A DNA stretch of 64,000 nucleotides from Succiniclasticum ruminis DSM 9236 (GTDB lineage Bacteria > Bacillota > Negativicutes > Acidaminococcales > Acidaminococcaceae): contig NZ_FONL01000003.1 of NCBI RefSeq assembly GCF_900112895.1, positions 62,001 through 126,000 of the forward strand. Direction: 5' to 3'. The translations under genes were made by a program, and so were the position numbers. The notes beneath the pieces were generated by a model. The model had not been told where the DNA came from and did no database searches. It saw only the letters and a program-made list of their open reading frames with translations. This document shows, piece by piece, positions 52,724-59,927 of the stretch (within the stretch, counting starts at the first letter, position 1; each line of letters opens with the position of its first letter).

Positions 52724-52790
52724 ATTGTAGAGTTTGCGGAGAAAAAAGTACAATACCAATCCTGCAATGTGTTATAATAAAATTGCATAG
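52724..52790 (-). promoter_or_regulatory. LysR-2-type promoter, copy C (alcohol dehydrogenase)
   Basis: On the minus strand: CTAT-N11-ATAA box from 52790, then CACATTGC and GGTATTGTAC, with -35 TTGTAC at 52753-52748, an 18-bp spacer, and -10 TACAAT at 52729-52724. On the plus strand the same DNA offers a TATAAT at 52773-52778 for the LysR-2 gene, so binding here may also autoregulate. Confidence 0.82.
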
Positions 52791-52832
52791 TGAGAGACGG
52801 GAACCCAGGATTGTTTCAGGAGGGAATTCATC

Positions 52833-53690
52833 ATGATTGAACTGGCGCAGCTCCGGCATCTGGCAGCGTTCCATCAGTCTGGCACGCTGTCTCAGGCAGC
52901 AGAAGAGCTTCATATTTCCCAGCCGGCATTAAGCCGTTCTATGCAGAAGCTGGAAGAAGAACTGCAGGTGCCGTTGTTTGAACGGCAGAAAAATAAAATA
53001 CGCTTGAACGCAAACGGTCAGATGGCGGTAGAACATGCTCAGCGTATTTTAGAAGATGTGAAGGAAATGGCGGAACAGGTACGGGCTTTGGACCGCCGCA
53101 GCCATACCATCGCGTTGGGCAATTGCGCTCCCGCCCCCGGCTGGTCAGCTGTGCCGGTGCTTTCCAATTTATATCCTGGGATGACCATTTCTTCGGAAGT
53201 ACAGGAGATTCCGCAACTGATTGACGGTTTGCGGGACGGAACTTATCAGATCATCACGCTTCCGTATGCGCTGGCGGACGAAGCCTTTTATTGCCAGGCT
53301 GCACAAAAGGAAACGCTGTTCCTTTGCCTGCCGCCAAAGCACCCCTGTGCACAAAAAGTCGAAACCGGGATGAACCTGGAAGAAATCGACGGAGAGACGG
53401 TGCTCCTGTTTTCCACGCTGGGCTTCTGGCATTCCGTTCATGTTAAGTTGATGCCCCATTCCCGTTTTTTAATTCAGCACGACCGGGATACATTCAGCGA
53501 GCTGGTGAATACCACCATGCTGCCATCTTTTATGACGAATCTTTCGGTAAAATATTTCGGGAAAAACAATGACCGGGTGCTGGTTCCCCTGTTGAACCCG
53601 GAGGCCAGCGTAACTTTCCACTTCCTTTGCCGGAAAGAGAATTACAAAAAGCTGAAACCGTTTTTCAGGCAGTTGCCAAAGGGTGAATAG
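52833..53690 (+). CDS. LysR family transcriptional regulator (LysR-2)
   Basis: A 285-residue LysR regulator. The DNA-binding helix-turn-helix is LRHLAAFHQSGTLSQAAEELHISQPALSRSMQKLEEELQVPLFER. The ligand domain has IALGNCAPAPGWSAVPVLSNLYP and ends in FRQLPKGE. A cysteine in the first strand of the sensor domain (GNCAPAP) is near the ligand pocket. It is divergent from the alcohol dehydrogenase gene, and its own upstream region carries copy C of the long promoter block also found at 43767 and 49072. I therefore infer it is the regulator of all three units. AGGAGGG precedes the ATG. Confidence 0.92.
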   Translation: MIELAQLRHLAAFHQSGTLSQAAEELHISQPALSRSMQKLEEELQVPLFERQKNKIRLNANGQMAVEHAQRILEDVKEMAEQVRALDRRSHTIALGNCAPAPGWSAVPVLSNLYPGMTISSEVQEIPQLIDGLRDGTYQIITLPYALADEAFYCQAAQKETLFLCLPPKHPCAQKVETGMNLEEIDGETVLLFSTLGFWHSVHVKLMPHSRFLIQHDRDTFSELVNTTMLPSFMTNLSVKYFGKNNDRVLVPLLNPEASVTFHFLCRKENYKKLKPFFRQLPKGE

Positions 53691-53766
53691 CAGATATCGT
53701 GAACAGTTTCACAATGTCTTTGTAATAGAAATTACAGTTTTTTTAAACAGAAAGCAGGAAAACCAC

Positions 53767-54327
53767 ATGAAACACAGAAAAATCTGGCAGTTGTTGCTCA
53801 CAATCTTGTTGATGGGTGTGATGTTTGCAGGCTGCGCTTCAGCAGGCACAAAAACGGCGAACAACAATGGAAGCGCATCTGCGTCGCAAAAAACGGAAGA
53901 AACATCCGGGGCAGTGAAAAAGAAAGCTGCGGTAAAGAAAGAAAATGGAGAAAAAGGAACTGCTATGTCTGACACAAACCTGAAAATTAAAGTGGTTGCA
54001 AACGGTAAAGAAATTGTATTTGCGCTGAACGATACTTCCGTGTCCCGGTCGTTCTATGCGCAGCTACCGTTAACTGTTGATGTGGAAAATTACAGTAACA
54101 ACGAAAAAATCTTCCAGCCTCCCAAAAAGCTGGACTGCAGCAAGGCGCAGGAAGGGGCCTGCCCTGTGGGGTCAATTGCCTATTTCTCGCCCTGGAACAA
54201 CGTGTGCATGTATTACGGCGATATGTCACGCTACCCCGGCTTATATGTGATGGGCAAGGCGGTGAGCGGAGTGGAACAAATCCGTAACATAACGGGAAAA
54301 GTGAAAATAGAAGCAGTCAGGCAGTAA
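53767..54327 (+). CDS. Cyclophilin-like fold lipoprotein
   Basis: A 186-residue lipoprotein (lipobox FAGC at residues 19-22). A low-complexity linker rich in Ser, Lys and Thr follows (to about residue 68). The rest resembles the cyclophilin-like domain PF18050: LKIKVVANGKEIVFALNDTSVSRSFYAQLPLTVDVENY, NEKIFQPPKKLDCS, and GSIAYFSPWNNVCMYYGDMSRYPGLYVMGKAVSG. Catalytic residues of prolyl isomerases are not conserved in this family; it is usually found with flavodoxins and reductases. It lies 76 bp after LysR-2 and 21 bp before a flavodoxin-like gene, which keeps that association. Confidence 0.85.
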   Translation: MKHRKIWQLLLTILLMGVMFAGCASAGTKTANNNGSASASQKTEETSGAVKKKAAVKKENGEKGTAMSDTNLKIKVVANGKEIVFALNDTSVSRSFYAQLPLTVDVENYSNNEKIFQPPKKLDCSKAQEGACPVGSIAYFSPWNNVCMYYGDMSRYPGLYVMGKAVSGVEQIRNITGKVKIEAVRQ

Positions 54328-54348
54328 CAAACAAACGGAGGAATCACC

Positions 54349-54891
54349 ATGGCGAAAAAAGTATTAGTTATCAGCACAAGCATGAGAGGTAACAGCAACT
54401 CGGAAAAACTGGCGGAGGCGTTTGCGGACGGTGCGAAAGCGGCGGGCAATGAAGTGGAACTGGTTTCCCTGAAAAATAAAACGATTGCCTTTTGCAAAGG
54501 CTGCCTTGCCTGCCAGCAGACAGGTCATTGCGTAATCAAAGACGACGCGAATGCCATTACGGATAAAATTTTGGAGGCGGACGTGGTCGCCTGGGCGACG
54601 CCCATTTACTATTACGAGATGAGCGGACAGATGAAGACTATGATCGACCGCGCCAACTCCCTGTTCCCGAAAGATTACAAATTCCGGGACGTGTATCTTC
54701 TGACCGCGGCGGCAGAAGATGAGCCGGATGTGGATGAAGGCGCTGTCCACGGATTAAAAGGCTGGATTGCCTGCTTTGAAAAAGCGCGCTTTGCGGGTAA
54801 GGTCTGCGCGTGCGGTGTAGGTACTCCCGGAGAGATCAAAGGGAATGCAAAGCTGGCGGAAGCCTATGAAATGGGAAAAGGGATTGTGTGA
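54349..54891 (+). CDS. Flavodoxin-like NAD(P)H-dependent oxidoreductase
   Basis: A 180-residue flavoprotein of the NADPH-dependent FMN reductase family. The phosphate loop is STSMRGNSNSEKLAEAF. CKGCLACQQTGHC forms a four-cysteine region, and VAWATPIYYYEMSGQMKTMIDRANSLF gives the flavin-binding loop. This last block closely resembles that of the protein at 57945 (LASPLYYWFISGFLKNTFDRLF). GGAGG lies 7 bp before the ATG. It follows the cyclophilin-like lipoprotein by 21 bp and is likely cotranscribed with it. Confidence 0.88.
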   Translation: MAKKVLVISTSMRGNSNSEKLAEAFADGAKAAGNEVELVSLKNKTIAFCKGCLACQQTGHCVIKDDANAITDKILEADVVAWATPIYYYEMSGQMKTMIDRANSLFPKDYKFRDVYLLTAAAEDEPDVDEGAVHGLKGWIACFEKARFAGKVCACGVGTPGEIKGNAKLAEAYEMGKGIV

Positions 54892-54937
54892 GTATAAGTG
54901 ATGCTTGCCCGACAAATTTAATTCAGAATCGTAATGA

Positions 54938-55825
54938 ATGACAATGACGATGGGCACTCTTATGGTGATGTTGAGCGCTGCGATGTGGGGGCTCAGCGGG
55001 GTATGCGGGCAGTTTCTGTTTGAAAATTATCATCCGTACCCGGTCTGGCTGATTGCAGTGCGGCAGGTGGCAGCGGGGATATTATTTCTGCTGTTCATGC
55101 GTATAAAAGGAGAACCGCTGTTAGCTTTATGGCGGAGCGGGCGCAAAAATATTACAGAGATGCTTTGGTTCACCCTGGGGCTTTTGGGCGCGCAGTTTAT
55201 GTATTATTACACGATCAGCGTTTCCAACGCGCCCACCTCGACCATCCTGCAGTATCAGGCGCCGATATTCATTATTCTATGGCAGGCTTTTGTCCGGAGG
55301 CGCATGCCGGAAGGGCGGGAACTGCTGGGCGTTGTGCTGGCCATGACCGGCGTGTTCCTCATCAGTACCCATGGCGATCCGTCGCATCTGGTCATTTCTC
55401 CCGTGGCGCTGGCATCAGGAGAGCTTTCTGCCATTGCGCTTTGCATTTATATGATTGCGCCGGAAAACATCCTGAAACAGTTTCCGACCATGCTGATCAT
55501 GGGATGGGGGCAACTGATCTCTTCGTTGTTCCTCTTACCGTTCTGTAATCTCACTGATTCCGGTGTAAGCGCCTGGACGCCTGCAGCAGCAGGCGCGGTA
55601 GCGTTTATTATTCTGGGGGGAACAATCATTCCCTTTACACTGTTTCTGGCAGGGGTGAAACTTATCGGGCCGACGAAAGCGTCGCTTATCAGCTGTTTTG
55701 AACCCCTCGCTACAATCCTCTTTACCGTTTTCTTTTTGGGAACCGTGCTGCTTACCGTTGATTACGCAGGGATGGCACTCATTATGATTACGGTGTTTAT
55801 GTTAAGCATGAAGAAGAATACGTGA
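54938..55825 (+). CDS. EamA/DMT family transporter
   Basis: A 295-residue membrane protein of the drug/metabolite transporter superfamily with ten hydrophobic segments in two EamA repeats (roughly residues 5-140 and 150-292). Landmarks are AAMWGLSGVCGQFLFE in segment 1, NAPTSTILQYQAPIFIILW in segment 4, and GPTKASLISCFEPLATILFTVFFLGT in the last repeat. The substrate is not predictable. Three in-frame ATGs in the first five codons and no good ribosome binding site leave the exact start open. It follows the flavoprotein by 46 bp, possibly in the same transcript, and ends at a terminator. Confidence 0.88.
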   Translation: MTMTMGTLMVMLSAAMWGLSGVCGQFLFENYHPYPVWLIAVRQVAAGILFLLFMRIKGEPLLALWRSGRKNITEMLWFTLGLLGAQFMYYYTISVSNAPTSTILQYQAPIFIILWQAFVRRRMPEGRELLGVVLAMTGVFLISTHGDPSHLVISPVALASGELSAIALCIYMIAPENILKQFPTMLIMGWGQLISSLFLLPFCNLTDSGVSAWTPAAAGAVAFIILGGTIIPFTLFLAGVKLIGPTKASLISCFEPLATILFTVFFLGTVLLTVDYAGMALIMITVFMLSMKKNT

Positions 55826-55847
55826 AAATAGTAAAACCTGTAATTAA

Positions 55848-55892
55848 AATGCCCTCACTCTGATGTGTTTCAGGGTGAGGGCATAAATTATT
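55848..55892 (+). terminator. Terminator of the EamA gene
   Basis: ATGCCCTCACTCTGA... pairs with ...CAGGGTGAGGGCAT, then AAATTATTCTTTT. Confidence 0.85.
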
Positions 55893-55907
55893 CTTTTCTG
55901 TTTCCAC

Positions 55908-55935
55908 TTGCATTTTCTGAAAAAACGTATATAAT
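55908..55935 (+). promoter_or_regulatory. Promoter of the glycine riboswitch
   Basis: TTGCAT (55908-55913), a 16-bp spacer and TATAAT (55930-55935). Confidence 0.75.
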
Positions 55936-55959
55936 AAGTGCTGTCGTACAACTGAACAA

Positions 55960-56165
55960 AGGTGGATGAATCTTGTGGGAGAACGGCGCAAGCCTGCCGA
56001 AGGAGCTAAACTCTCAGGCGCTGTAAAAAGCGGAACCATAAGGGGACACGACTCTGGAGAGTCCCGGCACGGATGCGGTTCAGCCGTTTTTCCGGTACGG
56101 GCGCCGAAGGTGCACGGAAGCTTACGAGGCTTTCTTATCTCTCAGGCAAAAGGACAGAGAAAGAT
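55960..56165 (+). promoter_or_regulatory. Tandem glycine riboswitch
   Basis: Two glycine aptamers in a row. Aptamer 1 has GGGAGAAC, GCCGAAGGAGC, AAACTCTCAGGCGC, GCGGAACC, GGGGACACGACTCTGGAGAG. Aptamer 2 has GGGCGCCGAAGGTGCACGG, then TCTCTCAGGCAAAAGGACAGAGA. The GCCGAAGGnGCnA and CTCTCAGG elements are diagnostic. A terminator hairpin at 56196-56234 lies between the aptamers and the transporter gene, so glycine should set read-through. Whether glycine turns the gene on or off cannot be told from inspection. Confidence 0.95.
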
Positions 56166-56195
56166 TTCAGGACGTTTCCTGTTATTTTGATTTGC

Positions 56196-56234
56196 AAACT
56201 TATCTCCGGAGCAGTTGGAGGTAAGTTTTTTATT
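56196..56234 (+). terminator. Riboswitch expression-platform terminator
   Basis: AACTTATCTCC pairs with GGAGGTAAGTT, followed by TTTTATTTTG, 22 bp before the symporter ATG. Confidence 0.82.
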
Positions 56235-56256
56235 TTGTACCCTTGGAGGAGAAACT

Positions 56257-57669
56257 ATGAATCTGGAGTTGTTGAACGAAATTGACAGTTTTGTCTGGGG
56301 ACCGCCGTTGCTTGTGCTGCTCGTGGGAACCGGCGTTTTTCTGAGTCTGCGCCTGGGATTCTTGCAGGTTGCGCGGCTGCCCAAAGCGCTGGGACTCATT
56401 TTTAAGGCAAAGAGCCAGGGCGAAGGGGACACCTCGTCGTTCCGGGCGTTGTGCACGGCTCTTGCCGCCACCATCGGCACCGGTAATATCGTCGGCGTGG
56501 CTACGGCCGTGAAAGCCGGCGGACCCGGCGCGCTGTTCTGGATGTGGGTGGCTGCGTTTTTCGGCATGGCGACCAAATATGCGGAAGGATTGCTGGCTGT
56601 GAAATACCGCGGCGTGGACGAACATGGCGAAATTGCCGGCGGTCCCATGTTTTATATTGAAAACGGCATGGGCAGGCAATGGAAACCGCTGGCTGTGTTT
56701 TTCGCGGCTGCGGGCGTGCTGGTTGCTTATTTTGGCATCGGCACCTTCGCCCAGGTGAATTCCATTGTGGATATTACAAAACTTTCCATCGGACTCGATC
56801 CCATGTATACGGCTGTCGTACTCACACTGGCAGTTGCCGCGGTAACCATCGGCGGGCTGCAGTCCATCGCCTCGGTTGCCAGCAAGATCGTTCCGGCAAT
56901 GGCGGTGATTTACTTTGTCGCGACGGTTGGTTTCCTGCTTATGTTCATTGACAAAGTGCCCGGTGCGGTGATGGAAGTGCTGCGCTGCGCATTTACGCCG
57001 ACAGCGGCGGCGGGAGGATTTGCCGGGGCAAGTGTCATGCTGGCCATGCGGTCCGGCGTGGCCCGCGGCGTGTTCTCCAACGAGTCCGGTCTGGGCTCTG
57101 CACCCATTGTGGCCGCTGCGGCTAAGACAAAATGGCCGGCGGAACAGGGACTGGTGTCCATGACAGGCACTTTTATCGACACGATTATCATCTGTACCCT
57201 TACCGGACTCACCCTTGTGGTATCCGGGCTGTGGAAGGGTGACCTGAACGGGGCGGCGCTGACTCAGGCGGCTTTCATGCAGGGCTATCCGGAAGCAGGG
57301 AAAATCGTGCTGATGGTGGGTCTTGTGCTGTTTGCCTTCACCACTATTTTGGGATGGAATTATTACGGGGAACGCTGCATCGTTTATCTGGCCGGCGTGA
57401 AGGCCATTCTTCCGTACCGTATCATTTTTATTGTGCTGGTAGCCGTGGGCGCTTTCCTGAAGTTAGAAGCTATCTGGGTGCTGGCGGATATTGTCAACGG
57501 CCTCATGGCGATTCCGAACCTGATCGCCCTGCTGGCGCTCAGCGGCGTGGTGGCTGCCGAGACGAAACGGTATTTCAAGCATGTTGAACAAGGGGATGTT
57601 GACGAGGTGAATGGGCTTCTGCCGGACGGACCGGAAGAAGTGATTGAACAAAAACTGGAAGGCAGATGA
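56257..57669 (+). CDS. Alanine/glycine:cation symporter (AgcS family)
   Basis: A 470-residue sodium-coupled carrier of alanine or glycine with about eleven membrane segments. The family signature is clear: FRALCTALAATIGTGNIVGVATAVKAGGPGALFWMWVAAFFGMATKYAE near residues 61-110, and the block RGVFSNESGLGSAPIVAAAA near residue 270. GWNYYGERC also belongs to the family. Because the gene stands behind a tandem glycine riboswitch, glycine is the likely main substrate. ATG 56257 follows TTGGAGGAG; the upstream in-frame GTG at 56215 lies inside the terminator hairpin. A strong terminator follows at 57690. Confidence 0.95.
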   Translation: MNLELLNEIDSFVWGPPLLVLLVGTGVFLSLRLGFLQVARLPKALGLIFKAKSQGEGDTSSFRALCTALAATIGTGNIVGVATAVKAGGPGALFWMWVAAFFGMATKYAEGLLAVKYRGVDEHGEIAGGPMFYIENGMGRQWKPLAVFFAAAGVLVAYFGIGTFAQVNSIVDITKLSIGLDPMYTAVVLTLAVAAVTIGGLQSIASVASKIVPAMAVIYFVATVGFLLMFIDKVPGAVMEVLRCAFTPTAAAGGFAGASVMLAMRSGVARGVFSNESGLGSAPIVAAAAKTKWPAEQGLVSMTGTFIDTIIICTLTGLTLVVSGLWKGDLNGAALTQAAFMQGYPEAGKIVLMVGLVLFAFTTILGWNYYGERCIVYLAGVKAILPYRIIFIVLVAVGAFLKLEAIWVLADIVNGLMAIPNLIALLALSGVVAAETKRYFKHVEQGDVDEVNGLLPDGPEEVIEQKLEGR

Positions 57670-57689
57670 GAGTGTCATCGGCAAAAGTA

Positions 57690-57724
57690 AAAAGCCCGCA
57701 CGGTCAAGATGCGGGCTTTTTTCT
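57690..57724 (+). terminator. Terminator of the symporter gene
   Basis: AAAGCCCGCA pairs with TGCGGGCTTT, then TTTTCTTG. Confidence 0.93.
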
Positions 57725-57891
57725 TGCCTTTATATAAAAAACTTGATTTTAACGCGTCGCCTCAATGGCAGCTTTCTCTGACAAAGCAATTAAATAAGCG
57801 AAAAGTATACTACCTGGAGACAAATAAATATGATTGTCTATATATATTAACAGAAAGCAGGCTGGAAAACCGTGCCACGACTGGAGTTGCG

Positions 57892-57925
57892 AAAAAAATC
57901 CGGTCACTAAAGTGACCGGAAAGAG
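57892..57925 (-). terminator. Terminator of the minus-strand flavoprotein gene
   Basis: TCCGGTCACT-AA-AGTGACCGGA, with a run of seven A on the plus strand giving a T tract on the minus strand, where the gene at 57945 ends. The stretch 57725-57890 between the two terminators holds nothing convincing. Confidence 0.85.
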
Positions 57926-57944
57926 GTTTTTGATTATACTTTTA

Positions 57945-58493
57945 TTACTTAATTGATTTTCCGAGATTATATGCTTCGACAAGTTCTGGTTTCCCTTTCG
58001 TGTCCCCGGGTTGCGCTACATAGCCGCATAATATTTTTCCGATGCTTTTCCAGCCGATGTGGCGTTCCAGATGGTCGTACCAGAATTCGCTTTCCTGGAA
58101 TTCATCACCTTCCGCCGCCATAATCAGCGCGGTTAACTTTTTAGGATTTTCATAGTTCGGATCGGCTTCTGCAATGGCAAACAGCCGGTCAAACGTGTTT
58201 TTCAAAAATCCGGAAATGAACCAGTAATAAAGTGGGGACGCAAGCACGACAATGTCCGCTTCTTTGTAAAGGGGATAGATTTTTTCCATGTCGTCGCGCT
58301 GTACACAGGGATGTGCCGCGTCTTTTCCGCCTTTCCAGCAGCCGAGGCAGCCGTTGATTTTCATATGCGCCGGGAAAAATTCCGTCACGGTATGGCCGGC
58401 TTCTTCCGCACCCCGTTTAAAAGCAGCGGTCAGCGAAGCGGTGTTGCCGTTTTTCCGGGGACTTCCATTTAAGATTACAATTTTTTTTGCCAT
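57945..58493 (-). CDS. Flavodoxin-like NAD(P)H-dependent oxidoreductase
   Basis: A 182-residue flavoprotein of the NADPH-dependent FMN reductase family. The phosphate loop is NGSPRKNGNTASLTAAF. A cysteine pair CLGCW plus a later Cys (HPCVQRDDM) lie where iron-sulfur flavoproteins have clusters, though one ligand is missing. IVVLASPLYYWFISGFLKNTFDRLF is the flavin loop. AAAGGAG precedes the ATG on this strand. It is divergent from an HxlR regulator, an arrangement typical for electrophile- or redox-induced flavin reductases, and a shared operator lies between them. Confidence 0.9.
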   Translation of the reverse strand: MAKKIVILNGSPRKNGNTASLTAAFKRGAEEAGHTVTEFFPAHMKINGCLGCWKGGKDAAHPCVQRDDMEKIYPLYKEADIVVLASPLYYWFISGFLKNTFDRLFAIAEADPNYENPKKLTALIMAAEGDEFQESEFWYDHLERHIGWKSIGKILCGYVAQPGDTKGKPELVEAYNLGKSIK

Positions 58494-58562
58494 TTAAATC
58501 AGCTCCTTTGCGCATTGATTTTTCCTGTTCGGTATGATACCATGAAGCGGGAAATGTAACAA

Positions 58563-58590
58563 GTACCAACATTTAAGTTAGGTACTTACC
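58563..58590. promoter_or_regulatory. Candidate HxlR operator
   Basis: GTACCAAC-N6-TTAGGTACTTACC: an imperfect inverted repeat of GTACC and GGTAC in the divergent region. It resembles TACT/AGTA-type operators of HxlR/YodB proteins. Confidence 0.55.
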
Positions 58591-58602
58591 CGGAGGTAAG
58601 AA

Positions 58603-58935
58603 ATGGGAAAAAAGCGGATTGAAGATGCAAATTTTAACGAAACCGGATACAGCTACACCCTTTCCCTGATTTCAGGTAAGTATAAACCGGTCATCCTGTA
58701 CTGCCTGATGGAATATGAACCGGTCCGGTTTAACGAAATGCAGCGGTATCTGCAAAAGGTGGCGGATAAAACCCTCAGCCAGAATTTGAAAGAACTGGAA
58801 GCCGATGATCTTATCATGCGTAAGGTTTATCCGCAGATTCCTCCCAAGGTTGAGTATTCGCTGACCAAGCGGGGGCATTCCCTTGTCAAAGTACTGGATA
58901 AGCTTTGCGATTGGGGAAATGAAAACCGGAAATAA
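58603..58935 (+). CDS. HxlR family transcriptional regulator
   Basis: A 110-residue winged-helix regulator. The HxlR pattern is clear: TLSLISGKYKPVILYCLMEYEPVRFNEMQRYL, then ADKTLSQNLKELEADDLIMRKVYPQIPPKVEYSLTKRGHSL. In this family (YodB, HypR) a single Cys near the N-terminus often senses electrophiles; here only Cys residues in helix 2 (LYCLM) and near the end (LCDWG) are present, so a different sensing mode is possible. CGGAGG lies before the ATG. It is divergent from the flavoprotein at 57945 and 51 bp ahead of the EFR1 gene, both plausible targets. Confidence 0.93.
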   Translation: MGKKRIEDANFNETGYSYTLSLISGKYKPVILYCLMEYEPVRFNEMQRYLQKVADKTLSQNLKELEADDLIMRKVYPQIPPKVEYSLTKRGHSLVKVLDKLCDWGNENRK

Positions 58936-58986
58936 TTGTTTTTGATAAAGTCGGCGTGCTGTGAGACGCTAAAAGGACGTGAGTGT

Positions 58987-59757
58987 ATGATTATATATTT
59001 TTCCGGTACCGGGAATTCGTACAGCGTGGCAGAAAAACTGGCTGTAGCGCTGAATGACAGGGCGGTGCCGCTGATCCGGCTGCAGGAAGAACCGGATGCA
59101 TTTGATCTGACAAAAGAAACAAAAATCGGTATTGTGTTTCCCGTGTACTTTGGGGATATTCCCCAACCGTTGGAGGACTATCTGAAAACCGCAGCGCTAA
59201 ATCCTTCCACCTATTTTTATGGCGTAGCGACATGCGGGGGATCTTTTGGCGTTTCGCTGTATCATCTGCGGGAAATTCTGAAATCGCGCAGCTGTAAGTT
59301 AAGTTACGGACGGGTCTGCTATATGATTGCCAACAGTACGGCAACCTGGAAAAAAGAAGTATCGTATGATTACCGTAAGTTGGACGGGGAGGCGAAGGTG
59401 GTAAAAGAAACGGTGCAGGCGGTCACAGACAGAAAGGTTGATACGTCGCTGATGAAGCCGTCGCTTGTGGGAAAGATTATGGCAAGCGGTTTCGTTAAAA
59501 AGTTGGGGATGAAACGTTTTGCCGTTTCCGTTGATCCGGATCATTGTGTCGGCTGCGGTATTTGCGTCCGCATCTGCCCTGCGCATAATATAACGGTACA
59601 GAATCAAAAAGCGGTAACAGGTTCACATTGCGCGCACTGTATGGCCTGTGTGCATGCATGCCCTCATGGCGGCATGCTGGTAAACGGTCACAAGATTAAG
59701 AAGGAAAACCAGTACCGGCATCCGGAAGTGGAAATGAAAGACCTGTTTTTAAGATAA
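58987..59757 (+). CDS. EFR1-type flavodoxin-ferredoxin fusion protein
   Basis: A 256-residue protein with an N-terminal flavodoxin domain and C-terminal ferredoxin domain. The FMN loop is IIYFSGTGNSYSVAEKLA (residues 3-20), then IGIVFPVYFGDIPQPLEDYL and FYGVATCGGSFGVSL. The ferredoxin part has CVGCGICVRICPAHNI and CAHCMACVHACPHGGM, two 4Fe-4S sites. It should exchange electrons between flavin and iron-sulfur carriers in the cytoplasm. It is the intact counterpart of the damaged gene at 33488-34096. ATG 58987 directly precedes the FMN domain; an in-frame upstream start would add an unrelated N-terminus. It follows the HxlR gene closely. Confidence 0.92.
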   Translation: MIIYFSGTGNSYSVAEKLAVALNDRAVPLIRLQEEPDAFDLTKETKIGIVFPVYFGDIPQPLEDYLKTAALNPSTYFYGVATCGGSFGVSLYHLREILKSRSCKLSYGRVCYMIANSTATWKKEVSYDYRKLDGEAKVVKETVQAVTDRKVDTSLMKPSLVGKIMASGFVKKLGMKRFAVSVDPDHCVGCGICVRICPAHNITVQNQKAVTGSHCAHCMACVHACPHGGMLVNGHKIKKENQYRHPEVEMKDLFLR

Positions 59758-59927
59758 AGCGACGCTTTACCCTCGGTCATCGCACAAACTCATTTAATCA
59801 GCGTCTCCATATTTTTTTTGCAAAAAATAAATTCCAACTTGTGATTTAATTATGGCTGTGTTATAATACCCGCGTAATAAATTCCAATATGGTACTTATT
59901 TTCGAAAAGGTTTGTTCGGGAGGATTT

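Noticed and set aside
36788-55825. The redox island as a mobile element
   Set aside because: No transposase, integrase, tRNA-flanked attachment site or terminal repeats were found, and base composition looks like the surroundings.
57709-57915. 68-codon frame between the symporter and the flavoprotein genes
   Set aside because: It starts inside one terminator hairpin and ends inside another.
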